Positions 45,150 through 53,824 of a DNA stretch of 64,000 bases are shown here, in pieces (position 1 is the first letter of the stretch; each line of letters begins with the position of its first letter). The notes under the pieces were generated by a model. The model did not search any database and was not told where the DNA came from. It worked only from the letters and a program-made list of their open reading frames with translations. The DNA lies in the NCBI RefSeq assembly GCF_041200175.1, contig NZ_CP165727.1:5521501-5585500 (forward strand), read 5' to 3'. Source of the stretch: Streptomyces sp. R33. GTDB lineage: Bacteria; Actinomycetota; Actinomycetes; Streptomycetales; Streptomycetaceae. Position numbers and translations under genes: made by a program.

Positions 45150-46337
45150 TCAGCCCGCGGCCGCCGGGGCGCGCAGCAGCAGGTTGGCGGTGCCGGCCGG
45201 GACCCCGGTGAGGTGGTCCGGTACGGCGCCCCGCACCAGCGCGGCGGACACCTCGGCGGGGGTCTTGGCCGTACCGCCCGCGGCGAGGCCGTCCGCGAGG
45301 ATCAGCGCGGCGACGCCGGCCGCGTGCGGGGCCGCCATGGAGGTGCCGGTGGCGCGGGCGAGGGCGGTGGTCGAGCCCTTCCAGGCCGAGGTCACGGACA
45401 CGCCCGGCGCGACGAGGTCCACGCAGCGGCCGTAACTGGAGAACGGGGCCCACTGGTCCGCGGCGTCGGCCGCGCCGACCGTGACCGCCGCGGGGACGGC
45501 GGCGGGGGATCCGGTGCAGGCGTCGTCGGCGGAATTGCCGGCGGCGACGGTGAAGGTGATCCCGGCGGCGACGGCCCGCGTCACCGCCGCGTCCAGGGAG
45601 TAGCTCCGGGTGCCGCCCATGCTCATGTTGGCCACGGCGGGGGTGCCGGGGGCCTTGGCGGCGTCCTTCACCATCCACTCCAGGCCGCCCAGGATCGAGG
45701 TCAGGGCCGCGGACCCCTTGCAGTTGGCGACCTTGACGCCGACGAGGGAGACCCCCTTCGCGACCCCGTACGTCGCCCCGCCCAGGGTGCCGGCGACGTG
45801 CGTGCCGTGGCCGTTGCAGTCGCTGGCGCTCTCCAGGAACACCCCGTTGTAGCCGACCCGGGCCCGGCCCCCGAACTCCTGGTGGCCGGTGTTGATCCCG
45901 GTGTCCACGACGTACGCGGTGACGCCCTGCGCGGTGGTCGCGTACGAGTACGAGCCGTCGAGCGGGAGATCGCGCTGGTCGATCCGGTCCAGGGGCCAGG
46001 GCGCCGGGTTCTGCGCGTCGCTGATCCGGAACTCGGTGTCCGGCTCCACCGACGCCACCCGGGGGTCGGCGGCGAGCGCGGCGGCGCGGGCGGCGGTGGT
46101 GCGGACGGCGAAGCCGTTCAGGACGGTGTCGTAGACCGCCCCCACCCGGTCCCCGGCGCCGGCGGCCTCGGCGGCCAGGGCGCGGGTCGGGGCGCGGGAG
46201 GCGGTGTCCTTGAGGACCACGACGTAGGGGGCGGTGGCGCTTGCGGCGCGGTCGGCGGCGGTTGCGGGGTGCGGCGGCAGGGCGGTGACCGCCGCCAGCA
46301 GGGCGGCGGCCGGGAGCAGCGCGGTGAGTGCGGTCAT
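45150..46337 (-). CDS. secreted subtilisin-family serine peptidase (S8)
   Basis: A 395-residue secreted S8 peptidase. The signal peptide (LTALLPAAALLAAVTAL) is followed by an inhibitor-I9-like propeptide (APYVVVLKDTASRAPTRALA to VASVEPDTEFR) and a catalytic domain with the full triad: Asp145 in YVVDTGI, His177 in CNGHGTHVAGTLGG and Ser333 in GTSMAAPHAAG, plus the oxyanion Asn in VAAGNSADD. Cysteines in SDCNGHG, ANCKGSA, DDACTGS and YGRCVDL match proteinase-K-type disulfides. No wall anchor. ATG 46337 lacks a clear ribosome site. It lies upstream of the WxL/DUF916 pair on the same strand but separated by 294 bp; a processing role for the pair is speculative. Confidence 0.93.
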   Translation of the reverse strand: MTALTALLPAAALLAAVTALPPHPATAADRAASATAPYVVVLKDTASRAPTRALAAEAAGAGDRVGAVYDTVLNGFAVRTTAARAAALAADPRVASVEPDTEFRISDAQNPAPWPLDRIDQRDLPLDGSYSYATTAQGVTAYVVDTGINTGHQEFGGRARVGYNGVFLESASDCNGHGTHVAGTLGGATYGVAKGVSLVGVKVANCKGSAALTSILGGLEWMVKDAAKAPGTPAVANMSMGGTRSYSLDAAVTRAVAAGITFTVAAGNSADDACTGSPAAVPAAVTVGAADAADQWAPFSSYGRCVDLVAPGVSVTSAWKGSTTALARATGTSMAAPHAAGVAALILADGLAAGGTAKTPAEVSAALVRGAVPDHLTGVPAGTANLLLRAPAAAG

Positions 46338-46530
46338 GCGGCCGATGCTCGGCGAGGTGCGGGCCGGGCGCGCGGAGGGTGCGCCGACTGGGCGCACGAC
46401 ACGCCGCCGGACGGATGAGGCGGTACCCGGCGGATCACGGCCGCGCCGAGCGGCCGGACACCCCGACGGCGACGACCTCGGTCGCCTCCTTCGGGCGCAG
46501 CCGGCCGGGGCGGCTGCGGAACCGGAACCC

Positions 46531-46944
46531 CTAGCCGGCGAGGGGCCAGCCGCGCATGGCGAAGACGCCCTCGTCGCGGGAGCCGGCGGAGGCGTAGGTG
46601 GCGAGGGCGGCCTCGTTGTCGGTGTCGACTCCCACCCACATGCCGTAGCAGCCGCGCGCCTTGGCCTCGTCGGCTAGGGCCTCGGTCAGGGCGCGGCCGA
46701 TGCCGCGGCGCCGGTAGCCCTCGTCGACGGACAGCTCGTACAGGCACATCTCGGTGCCCTTGTCGGGGTGGCTCATCTCGACCCCGGAGACCATGCCGGC
46801 GGGGATGTCGTCGACGTAGGCGATGAGCATCAGGTGTCCCGGCGCGGAGAGGAAGCGCTCGGACCAGTCGAGTCGGGCGGGGCCGTCGAAGAGCCCCTCC
46901 GCGGCCTGGAGTTCGGCGACGGTACGGGCGGGGCGGATGTCCAT
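46531..46944 (-). CDS. GNAT-family N-acetyltransferase
   Basis: A 137-residue GNAT enzyme: IRPARTVAELQAAEGLFDGP at the N-terminus, motif A as YELSVDEGYRRRGIGRALTE, and GMWVGVDTDNEAALATYASA as motif B. The latter resembles aminoglycoside 3-N-acetyltransferase (AAC(3)-I) relatives (DNEAALATYxxxG), so an aminoglycoside-modifying ancestry is conceivable; no specificity can be claimed. ATG 46944 is used, GTG 46953 being in frame. A hairpin separates it from the PPTase gene upstream on the same strand. Confidence 0.8.
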   Translation of the reverse strand: MDIRPARTVAELQAAEGLFDGPARLDWSERFLSAPGHLMLIAYVDDIPAGMVSGVEMSHPDKGTEMCLYELSVDEGYRRRGIGRALTEALADEAKARGCYGMWVGVDTDNEAALATYASAGSRDEGVFAMRGWPLAG

Positions 46945-47000
46945 GGCGGTCACGATAATGGCCGCGCGACGAGCGGAGACCTTGATTTCCCCACGGCGTG

Positions 47001-47025
47001 GCGCACCGCCCCGGAGGCGGTGCGC
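47001..47025. terminator. hairpin between PPTase and GNAT genes
   Basis: GCGCACCGCC pairs perfectly with GGCGGTGCGC around CCGGA, in the intergenic space downstream of the minus-strand PPTase gene. Confidence 0.65.
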
Positions 47026-47043
47026 AGGGCGCTCGGGCCGTCG

Positions 47044-47101
47044 TACGAGGCGCCGGCCGCCGGCGGGCGGGTGTACGAGGCGCCGGCCGCCGGCGGGCGG
47101 G
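47044..47101. repeat. tandem duplication, 30-bp unit
   Basis: The segment 47044-47073, beginning TACGAGGCGCCGGCCGCC, is repeated exactly at 47074-47101 apart from the last two bases. It lies between the terminator hairpin and the PPTase stop codon. Confidence 0.9.
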
Positions 47102-47122
47102 CTGCCGGGGCCGGGCGGTGGG

Positions 47123-47821
47123 TCAGGTGCGGAGGGCGAGGGCTGCCGCGTAGGCCGGCGGGGACGGGAGGTCCGTCACCTGCCAGCCGGGGACGGGCGC
47201 CGGGTCGGGGCCCGAGCCGACGTACGGGTCGGCCAGGCCCAGGGCCAGGCCGGTTCCCGTGCCCTTGAAGTAGGCCTCCTTGCGCGCCCACAGGCGGGCC
47301 AGTGCCTCCGGCCGCTCCGCCACGGGCAGTGCGGAGAGCTCCGCGGTCTCCGCCGGATGCAGGCTGGGCAGGACGTCCACCACCGCCTCCGCACTCGGGG
47401 TCGCCTCCACGTCGATCCCGACGGGCACCCCCGCGAACGCGAGGTACGCCAGGTCGTCACTGTGCGAGAGCGAGAACTGCACCGCGCCTCCCGCCACCGC
47501 CGGCCGCCCGTGCGGGCCGTCGCAGCACGGGCAGTCCTCCCGGACCAGGACGACGTCCTGCGGGGCCAGCCCGAGGTAGCCGCCGAGCAGCACCCGCAGC
47601 CCGACGTGGGAGGCGAGGTAGCGGCGGCGGTCCTCGGCCCGCAGCAGCCGCCCGGCCCGGTCCCGCTCGCTCGCGTCCAGGATCGCCGTGGCCCCGTCGA
47701 TGCGGTGGCCGCCGACCACGTCGAGGGTCGTGTCCAGGGACCACACCGTCACGGCCGTCCCCGTCGGGACCTCGCCGGTCCGCTGCGGGTCCTCGCCGAG
47801 TCGGTTCACGTACGTACTCAC
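47123..47821 (-). CDS. 4'-phosphopantetheinyl transferase, Sfp type
   Basis: A 232-residue Sfp-type PPTase that loads phosphopantetheine onto carrier proteins of polyketide and non-ribosomal peptide synthases. Core motifs are VGIDVEA (Mg-binding Asp137 and Glu139) and RLWARKEAYFKGTGTGL (Trp178, Lys181, Glu182, Lys186), with upstream QFSLSHSDDLAYLAF. A CPCC cluster (Cys97-Cys100, in EDCPCCDGPHGRP) is typical of the actinobacterial Sfp group. Start is GTG 47821 with a TACCCT -10-like hexamer just upstream, suggesting a leaderless transcript. No biosynthetic cluster is adjacent, so it probably serves carrier proteins encoded elsewhere. Confidence 0.92.
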   Translation of the reverse strand: MSTYVNRLGEDPQRTGEVPTGTAVTVWSLDTTLDVVGGHRIDGATAILDASERDRAGRLLRAEDRRRYLASHVGLRVLLGGYLGLAPQDVVLVREDCPCCDGPHGRPAVAGGAVQFSLSHSDDLAYLAFAGVPVGIDVEATPSAEAVVDVLPSLHPAETAELSALPVAERPEALARLWARKEAYFKGTGTGLALGLADPYVGSGPDPAPVPGWQVTDLPSPPAYAAALALRT

Positions 47822-47910
47822 CCGACGAGGGTAGACCAGGCGTTCGAGGCGGCCCTGGTTAACCTCTTCGTCTCGCCGATCAGTTGATCAGTCGTTCAAG
47901 GGAGCTTCAG

Positions 47911-48684
47911 ATGCGAAGTGCCGCCGTCACGCCGGAAGATGACCGGATCCGCTGGGTCGAGCTGCCGGGCGAGGAACCCGCCCGTGTGTACGTGCACGGG
48001 CTGGGATCGACCTCGCCCGCCTACTTCGCCGCGAGCGCCGTGCACCCGCTCCTCGCGGGCCGCCGCTCGCTGCTGGTCGACCTGCTGGGGCACGGGCACA
48101 GCGACCGGCCCGAGGGTTTCCCGTACACCCTCGAGGCGCACGCCGACACCCTGGCGGCCGCTCTGGATGCGGCCGGTGCGACCGGCGTGGAGCTGATCGC
48201 CCACAGCATGGGCGGCGCTGTGGCCATCGTGCTCGCCCACCGGCACCCCCGCCTGGTCTCCCGGCTGGTGCTGGTCGACGCCAACCTGGACCCGGTGCCG
48301 GTCGTCCCGCGCACCGCCGGCAGCAGCGGGATCGCCTCCTACACCGAGGAGGAGTTCCTGGCCGGCGGCTGGGCCGAGGTGCGCGACCGGGTCGGCGCGC
48401 ACTGGTGGTCCACCATGCGCCTGGCGGACCGTACGGCCCTGCACCGCACCGCCGTACACCTGGCGGCCGGCACGACGCCGACCATGCGCGAGCTGCTGCT
48501 CGAGCTGAAGATCCCGCGCACCTACCTGCTGCCCGCGGCCGACGGGGCCCTCGCCGGGGCCGAGGCCCTGGAGGCCGCCGGGGTGTCCGTGGTCCCCGTT
48601 CCGGACTGCGGGCACAACATCATGCTCGACAACCCGGAGGCGTTCGCCCGGGCCACCGCCGCCGCACTCGAACGCGAGAACTAG
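47911..48684 (+). CDS. alpha/beta hydrolase
   Basis: A 257-residue alpha/beta hydrolase. The oxyanion segment YVHGLGSTSPAYF is followed by the nucleophile elbow IAHSMGGAV (Ser99), with the probable Asp in AADGAL (Asp211) and the base in PDCGHNIMLDNP (His235). No signal peptide, so cytoplasmic. Substrate unknown; it resembles esterase, lipase or haloperoxidase-like members. ATG 47911 has GGGAG at 7 nt. A GATCAGTTGATCAGT repeat precedes it at 47878-47892. The last 4 bp overlap the convergent membrane-anchored protein gene. Confidence 0.88.
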   Translation: MRSAAVTPEDDRIRWVELPGEEPARVYVHGLGSTSPAYFAASAVHPLLAGRRSLLVDLLGHGHSDRPEGFPYTLEAHADTLAAALDAAGATGVELIAHSMGGAVAIVLAHRHPRLVSRLVLVDANLDPVPVVPRTAGSSGIASYTEEEFLAGGWAEVRDRVGAHWWSTMRLADRTALHRTAVHLAAGTTPTMRELLLELKIPRTYLLPAADGALAGAEALEAAGVSVVPVPDCGHNIMLDNPEAFARATAAALEREN

Positions 48685-49205
48685 CCGCGGCTGCGTGCGT
48701 GGGGCGCCGCCGGGGAGCCGTCCTGCGTCTTCGCCCCCGGCGAAGGGGTCCCGTCGGTCCAGGCGTAGACCCGCTTGCCGCGCACCGCTACCTGGTACTG
48801 GTAGAAGTCCCGGCACTCGGGCCGCTCCTCGGACCGGGTGCCGTGCGGCCACCACTTGGCGCTCAGCTTCCGCCCGCCCTGGTCGTTCGGCGTGCCCGCG
48901 GCGCACTGCGGGCCGTCCAGCGGGGTCGCTCCGAGCGTGAAGCGGATCAGCCTGGCCTCGCCGGTGCTGTGCACGCGTATGCGTATGTCGGTGGCGTCCT
49001 TGGGCACCCAGGACGGCAGCGCGAAGGCCTTCCCGTCGCGGGTGGGCGCATCGGCGGCGGTCGCGAAGTGCTTGCTCTTCTCCTTGAAGACCTGGTCGTT
49101 GATGGAGTCGGTCAACGGGTTGGGCGGGAGGTTGGGCAGCGCGAAGGCGGCGGTGGCGACGACTCCCACGGTGGCGGCGGCGATGACGAGGGGACGGCGG
49201 TTCAT
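48681..49205 (-). CDS. membrane-anchored exported protein, unknown function
   Basis: A 174-residue protein with an N-terminal hydrophobic anchor or signal (LVIAAATVGVVATAAFALP) without a clear cleavage site. The outside domain has VFKEKSKHFATAADAPTRDG, FALPSWVPKDATDIRIRVHS and, toward the end, CRDFYQYQVAVRGKRVYAWTDGTPSPG, with two cysteines (QCAAG and ECRDF). This resembles a conserved actinobacterial family of unknown function, not one I can name. It is convergent with the hydrolase (4-bp overlap) and divergent from the PLA2 gene 282 bp away. Confidence 0.7.
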   Translation of the reverse strand: MNRRPLVIAAATVGVVATAAFALPNLPPNPLTDSINDQVFKEKSKHFATAADAPTRDGKAFALPSWVPKDATDIRIRVHSTGEARLIRFTLGATPLDGPQCAAGTPNDQGGRKLSAKWWPHGTRSEERPECRDFYQYQVAVRGKRVYAWTDGTPSPGAKTQDGSPAAPHARSRG

Positions 49206-49487
49206 GTGATCCAGTCTCGGCCCTGGCGCTCCCGTGCGCGTCCCTCCCCAGGACGAACCCGATGTCTGCCGGAAGTCTGATACCGCGTCCTACCTGAGAG
49301 CTGCCCCGGTCAGCCCGGGAGCCTTCACTGACCCCTCGTCATCGACACCGGCATCCCGACACCACGGCCCGGCGAGCGGCGTTATAGCGGCGTTAAGGGG
49401 CGGCGATAGGACGTGCCCCGAAGGTGGGACCCGACGCCGTACCGGGGGTTACCCCGGGCGGCCCCACCCCCGTCCCGGAGGAATGCC

Positions 49488-49973
49488 ATGCGCCGTCGTC
49501 CCGCTCCTCTCCTCGCATCGGTGGCCATGGCCGCCGTACTCGTCGTCGCGACCCCCGCGTCGGCCGCCCCGGCCGACAAGCCGCAGGTCCTCGGTACGTG
49601 GACGCAGACCAGCGCCACCAGCTACAACGCCTGGGCCGCGGCGCGCGGCAACCAGGGCCAGTGGACGGCGTACGGCTTCGACTGGTCGACGGACTACTGC
49701 ACGACCTCGCCCGACAACCCGTTCGGGTTCCCCTTCCAGATGTCGTGCGCCCGCCACGACTTCGGCTACCGCAACTACAAGGCCGCAGGTGCATTTCCGG
49801 CCAACAAGTCCCGCCTGGACGATGCCCTCTACGCGGACCTGAAGCGGGTCTGCTCGGCGTACTCGGGTGTGAAGAAGGGATCCTGCGACAGCACCGCGTG
49901 GACCTACTACCAGGCCGTCAAGGCCTTCGGCGTGTCCCCGCAGGACGTACCGCAGGACGTGCCCGCCGCCTGA
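49488..49973 (+). CDS. secreted phospholipase A2
   Basis: A 161-residue secreted PLA2 closely resembling the structurally known Streptomyces violaceoruber enzyme, a calcium-dependent hydrolase of the sn-2 ester. The signal peptide (LASVAMAAVLVVATPASA) is followed at once by APADKPQVLGTWTQTSAT. The catalytic dyad is in SCARHDFGYRN (His90, Asp91), the calcium Asp probably in FDWSTDYC, and the supporting Asp in SRLDDALY. Four cysteines (71, 87, 122, 133) fit the two disulfides of the family. A short PQDVPQDVPAA repeat tail extends beyond the usual C-terminus. ATG 49488 has GGAGG at 7 nt. Confidence 0.95.
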   Translation: MRRRPAPLLASVAMAAVLVVATPASAAPADKPQVLGTWTQTSATSYNAWAAARGNQGQWTAYGFDWSTDYCTTSPDNPFGFPFQMSCARHDFGYRNYKAAGAFPANKSRLDDALYADLKRVCSAYSGVKKGSCDSTAWTYYQAVKAFGVSPQDVPQDVPAA

Positions 49974-50145
49974 GCCGTCCCGTGATCGACCCGGCTCTCC
50001 CTTGATCTCCGGTCCCGCCCGCACCCCCGTCGGGCGGGACCGGCCGAGGAAGTCACCACCGTGATCGTCATCGTCGAACACGGCCCCACCAAAGCGGTGT
50101 TCCCCACCCGACGGAACCGCGCACGCCGGACTGCGTCCAGGGCCG

Positions 50146-50892
50146 CTACGGCTGACCCACCCGCGCAACCCGCAGGTCGACGACGTAGTGCTCTCGAACC
50201 GTCCCCTCCGGGAACAGCCGGAACAGATGCTCCCTCTCCCCGCCCAGGAACTCATCGGTCCCGGGCCGTCCGATCAGAAAGAGGGAATGTGTCCCCAGCT
50301 TGGCGAGGTGGACATCGATGGGGACCCGGCGGGACCAGCGCAGCATCCGGGTGGTGAACTCCAAGCCGCCCTGTGACCGCGGACGTTCGTTGATGTACCA
50401 ACCGGGACCGAAGCTCTCTTCGATCCGCGCCTGCTGGTCGGCGATCCACCCGACGCCGACGTCCGGGTCGTTCGACCAGACGGCCAGCGCCCCGCCGGGC
50501 CGCAGCACGCGCAGGGCTTCGGGCCCGGACCGGGCCGGGTCGGTCCAGTGCCAGGACTGTGCGTACGTAAGGAGGTCCAGGGACCCGGACACGAACGGCA
50601 GCCGATCCCCATCCCCCCGTACGAGCGGAATGTGCGGGTGACGTCGCCGAAACTCCGCGGCCATCCCCGCCCCCGGCTCGACGCCGACCACCCGAGCCCC
50701 GCGGCCGTACAACACCTCAGTCGCGATCCCGGTCCCAGCCCCGACATCGGCAACCCGCGCCCCGCCCAGCGCAACCCCGGAAAGCTCCTCCAGGGCATCG
50801 AACAGCCCGTCCGGATACGAGGGCCGGTGATCCCCGTACCGCCGGGCAGCCACCCCGAACGACCGCGCCCGCTCCACAGATCCGTCCGCCAT
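50146..50892 (-). CDS. class I SAM-dependent methyltransferase
   Basis: A 248-residue methyltransferase with the Rossmann-like fold: motif I VADVGAGTGIATEVL near residue 48, acidic VVGVEPGAGM (motif post-I), LVRGDGDRLPFVSGSLDLLTYAQSWHW (motif II) and EALRVLRPGGALAVWS (motif III). This resembles ubiquinone/menaquinone-type and small-molecule O/N-methyltransferases; substrate unknown. ATG 50892 has GGGAGGG at 9 nt. It is the last intact chromosomal gene before the decayed element region. Confidence 0.88.
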   Translation of the reverse strand: MADGSVERARSFGVAARRYGDHRPSYPDGLFDALEELSGVALGGARVADVGAGTGIATEVLYGRGARVVGVEPGAGMAAEFRRRHPHIPLVRGDGDRLPFVSGSLDLLTYAQSWHWTDPARSGPEALRVLRPGGALAVWSNDPDVGVGWIADQQARIEESFGPGWYINERPRSQGGLEFTTRMLRWSRRVPIDVHLAKLGTHSLFLIGRPGTDEFLGGEREHLFRLFPEGTVREHYVVDLRVARVGQP

Positions 50893-50943
50893 CCGCCCAC
50901 CCTCCCGCACCACCGCCCTCCCGCACCAGGGCGCACTGCAGCC

Positions 50944-51160
50944 ATGGCCGGTCCCGTCTACTTCCGCAAGGTCTCCGAGGACCCGGGGACGGTCCGCTGC
51001 GCCTTCGGCCCCGACCCGGAAGGCATGCCCCGCACCCTGACGATGCACAAGGCCCCCGCACCTCGGCAGTGGACGACGACCGCCCCGACCACCTCGCCCT
51101 GAAGGCCTCTGAGTCAGGTGGCGTCCGAGCCAGTCTTCCGCACCCACGCCGCGGGAGGGG
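50944..51160 (+). pseudogene. frameshifted fragment of a small conserved Streptomyces protein
   Basis: ATG 50944 opens AGPVYFRKVSEDPGTVRCAF then GPDPEGMPRTLTMHKA, which I recognise as the start of a small conserved Streptomyces protein usually about 75-80 residues long. Just after TMHKAPAP the frame is lost (stop 51102), but a shifted frame continues SAVDDDRPDHLALKASESG, resembling the expected C-terminal half before losing similarity. I read this as a gene disrupted by a frameshift and truncated at the boundary of the foreign segment. Confidence 0.55.
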
Positions 51161-51717
51161 GCGGACCCCGCGCGGCGTTCGAAACCATCGCAGCAGTGGA
51201 CTTTGACGCGCAGCGCTGGCGACGTTCGGGGCCAACCACCCCTCCAGTCCACGTGGAGGAGCTGAGCAACGGGCAGTTCGCCCCCGTGCCCGTCGTAGAC
51301 CGTGTCGACGTCATCACTGGACGGCCCGAGCGCTGGCCCGACACATCGCTTGACCTGTGCGGGAGTTAGCCGGAGGCGCCGATGCGGGAGTCGGAGGTGA
51401 ACCGCGTGGGCGGTCGGTTCCGTGAAGGCCGCCGTAAGGCTCACGCGCCGTGCTCCGATTCTTCGGAGCCTTCCTCAGTGTGGGTGCGTCAAGGATGCCG
51501 GTTGGGCAACCCACCAGGAGGGTAAAGATCCGCTTCGGCTCACGGCTCAGAGGCGTCTGCCGGCGCCTTCCCGTGCCGCTGAGCTCTCCAGGAAAAGGGG
51601 CTCGTCCCTGGAGCCGAAACACGCGTATCGCATGAAAGTTGCCTCTGTAGGCATGCGCTCACGTGCATCATGGTAGTTAGGTGGCAAGTGGAGGGGAGCG
51701 GAAGGTGCTTAACGATC
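51161..51717. other. no recognisable gene; left part of the decayed element
   Basis: Open frames on both strands are short, without ribosome sites or recognisable domains. Base composition is less G+C-rich towards 51640. No copy of the tRNA-Arg 3' end was found here, so the far attachment site is not visible. Confidence 0.5.
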
Positions 51718-51999
51718 ATGGGTAACGATCAAAAGGTCGCTAGGCTGACCGTGACACGCCGTAAGCGGAGCTCGGCGCAGAAGAATTATCGTCGGGCGAT
51801 CCTGGCCCTGATGGCTCTCGCTGTTATGGCACCCCCGTACGAGTCGCCTTCTATGGATCTCAAGATCATCACTTGGCTGCTCATCTCCCTGGTCGTCCTG
51901 ATGTGTCTCTACTTCGTTTTTGCATCGGATGTGGTGCGAGGAATTCTCGCGAGCATTTTCAAAGAGCCTCGAAAAGACACTATTTTGACGATCGAGTGA
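51718..51999 (+). CDS. small membrane protein of the integrated element, unknown
   Basis: A 93-residue protein: basic N-terminus (TVTRRKRSSAQKNYRRAI), two hydrophobic segments (ILALMALAVMA, about 28-38, and IITWLLISLVVLMCLYFVFA, about 51-70) and a short charged tail (FKEPRKDTILTIE). Codon use is visibly more A/T at third positions than the flanking genes, indicating recent acquisition. No family recognised. It sits 21 bp before another small membrane-protein gene with the same layout and composition, probably in one transcript. Confidence 0.55.
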   Translation: MGNDQKVARLTVTRRKRSSAQKNYRRAILALMALAVMAPPYESPSMDLKIITWLLISLVVLMCLYFVFASDVVRGILASIFKEPRKDTILTIE

Positions 52000-52020
52000 C
52001 GAGTCGGACGGAGGGGGAGC

Positions 52021-52368
52021 TTGAGTTCGGCGCAACAGCGGAGGAAAAAGAAACTTCCGCCGCAGAAATCTGTCAGCCGGCAGAATCGCAGCGGTAAGCC
52101 TTCGGTTGGCGGTGCCACCCATGTGGGCGCCGCTAGGGAGGTCGAAGAGATATATATTGCGTCGAAATTCAAAATGATCTTCCTCTCTGTTTTGTCCATA
52201 ACCATGCTCTGCTTGGCTATGGATTTCGCGCTTGTGCTCTTCGGCCCGACGCCCAATGAATCCCTTCGGTCGTTTGAGGACAGTCTGATGTCAGGGTTCA
52301 AGATCGGCTTCGGGGCGATAGTGGGACTAATTGGCGGAAAAGCAAGTTCGAGTGCTTCCAAGGGATGA
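52021..52368 (+). CDS. small membrane protein of the integrated element, unknown
   Basis: A 115-residue protein starting at TTG 52021, supported by a strong GGAGGGGGAG directly upstream. The N-terminus is basic and polar (AQQRRKKKLPPQKSVSRQNR), followed by two hydrophobic segments (MIFLSVLSITMLCLAMDFAL, about 52-72, and FKIGFGAIVGLIGG, about 93-106). Composition is A+T-rich for this genome. It pairs with the preceding 93-residue membrane protein. Role unknown; small membrane-protein pairs on integrative elements can act in immunity, exclusion or toxicity, but nothing in the sequence decides this. Confidence 0.55.
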   Translation: MSSAQQRRKKKLPPQKSVSRQNRSGKPSVGGATHVGAAREVEEIYIASKFKMIFLSVLSITMLCLAMDFALVLFGPTPNESLRSFEDSLMSGFKIGFGAIVGLIGGKASSSASKG

Positions 52369-53159
52369 GTTTCCGACTCTACGGTCACGTTCGGGGAGAT
52401 TCGGTGGGTAAGCGGCTCATCGGAGTGCCGCCGCTCCCATCGCGGGACTCGTAGGGTGCACCACATCGCTATCCGCCGCTGACTGGCAGGAATCTACGGA
52501 GTCCATCGATGTCGCCCGCCTGGTACCAATTTCGCCGGTCAGGCGAAGGGGGCAGGCAGGACGCCCTAAGAGGAACCGGAACTGTGGTTGGCATCCAAGA
52601 CGCGAAGTCAAAACCGGACAGCCCAGTGAGCGAGAGTTGATCCGCGGAGTCGACTTCGATCCGCCCCTCGGGGTGTTCCTCCGATTCCTGCGAGCCAAGG
52701 CGGCGAACAGCGGTCTGCGCCTCAACGATCGGGCAACGGCTGGCAGTATTTGGGTTCGCCCCACACTGTCAGCGACTCAGAAGCAGAATCGGGAGATGTT
52801 CCCCGAGCAGCATCCGGGTTGGGTTGACCGCTGGACCGGTTACGTCGAGTCGGATGATGCACCCCTTAGCCCTTGGGGCGGCAGAGGCGAGGATCTAAGT
52901 CGTGCTGCGATCCAAGTCCAGTTCCAGCAGTTGGGGACGCCGAGTAGTGGCGGGTGTTCCTGCGGCATGCGCCTTCGGGGTATAGGTGACGATGACACCG
53001 TCCCCCGTGTTCATCATGCGGCTTGGGCCTTAGGTGTTCGCGTACCGAAGGGGTTTGACGGGTGGGGTGGGTGACCTGGCAGTTGTCACGACGCATTCAC
53101 CCATTTCGTGGCGGAGGTTAGCCCACCGAGTGGCGCGTGTGCCGAAGGGAAGGCAACTA
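52369..53159. other. no recognisable gene; decayed part of the element
   Basis: A 790-bp stretch with only short, unsupported frames. The longest (plus strand, about 52637-53074) has no ribosome site, no recognisable motif and weak codon bias. It most likely represents eroded mobile DNA. Confidence 0.5.
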
Positions 53160-53354
53160 CGACTGCGCCCCCGCATCATCTTGATTTTGGTAGCAGACGC
53201 CTATCGGCACCGTGGCGTTGGTGCCACGCTCATACGGGCACTCGCCACCGTCTTTGGATGCGAGGTCGCGGAAGTGTCCTGGTCGACTCCCGTAAGCGCC
53301 GCGGGCCGGCGTCTTACTCGCCGACTCTCGCCCGATGGTATTTCGGTCAGCTGA
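53160..53354 (+). pseudogene. GNAT acetyltransferase C-terminal fragment
   Basis: The frame encodes LVADAYRHRGVGATLIRALA (acetyl-CoA loop, motif A) and EVAEVSWSTPVSAAGRRLTR then RLSPDGISVS, the C-terminal part of a GNAT acetyltransferase. The N-terminal half is missing and no start is recognisable, so this is a remnant. Confidence 0.55.
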
Positions 53355-53383
53355 ATGGCCTGGCAACGCTACTGACTGGACCC

Positions 53384-53743
53384 TCACACAGGCGGGCCAC
53401 CTGGCCACGGGAACAGCCCAGTTCGGCGGTGGAGACGGTGGCAGTAGGCGAGCGAGGCCACCGTGCACTCGATGGTCCAGCGGTGGCGGCCCAGCCGCTG
53501 CGAGGGCGCGATGTCCTTGCGGGCGATGCGGTGCTCGATACCGCGTCCGCGTAACCGTCTCCGCAGGTGGGCGTCGTCGTAGCCTTTGTCCGTGTGGAGT
53601 CTTCCCGGCTTGCGCCGACGGCGGCCGTGGCGTGATCGGATGGATGGTATGCCGCGGACGAGGGCCTCGAGGGCCTGGCTGTCGTGCAGGTTCGCCCCTG
53701 CGATTCCGGCGGACGTGGGCGGACCGATCCGCTCCGTGGCCAA
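53384..53743 (-). pseudogene. IS5-family transposase fragment (DDE domain)
   Basis: The frame contains AGANLHDSQALEALVRGIPS, then RLHTDKGYDDAHLRRRLRGR and the catalytic-Glu segment SQRLGRHRWTIE followed by SLAYCHRLHRR, the conserved C-terminal half of IS5-type DDE transposases. Both the N-terminal part and the final 25 or so residues are gone. No terminal inverted repeats were found. The fragment directly abuts the recombinase remnant at about 53820, as if the IS had inserted into it before both decayed. Confidence 0.75.
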
Positions 53744-53824
53744 GTGAACCGGTCTCTGCTAGCCGACAGGGGAAGGAACGGAGGTGCTTGGCCAGGTCCG
53801 TCATCCGGCGAGCCTGGCGCTCGG

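Noticed and set aside
47123..47821. PPTase as the marker of a biosynthetic gene cluster
   Set aside because: No ketosynthase, adenylation, carrier or tailoring genes are nearby. Free-standing Sfp-type PPTases are common.
51103..51717. Search for a second attachment-site copy of the tRNA-Arg 3' end
   Set aside because: No stretch matching the T-arm and acceptor sequence was seen here or elsewhere left of the element, so no att site is annotated.
52637..53074. Plus-strand 145-codon frame as a gene
   Set aside because: No ribosome site, no recognisable motif and weak codon bias, within a decayed region.
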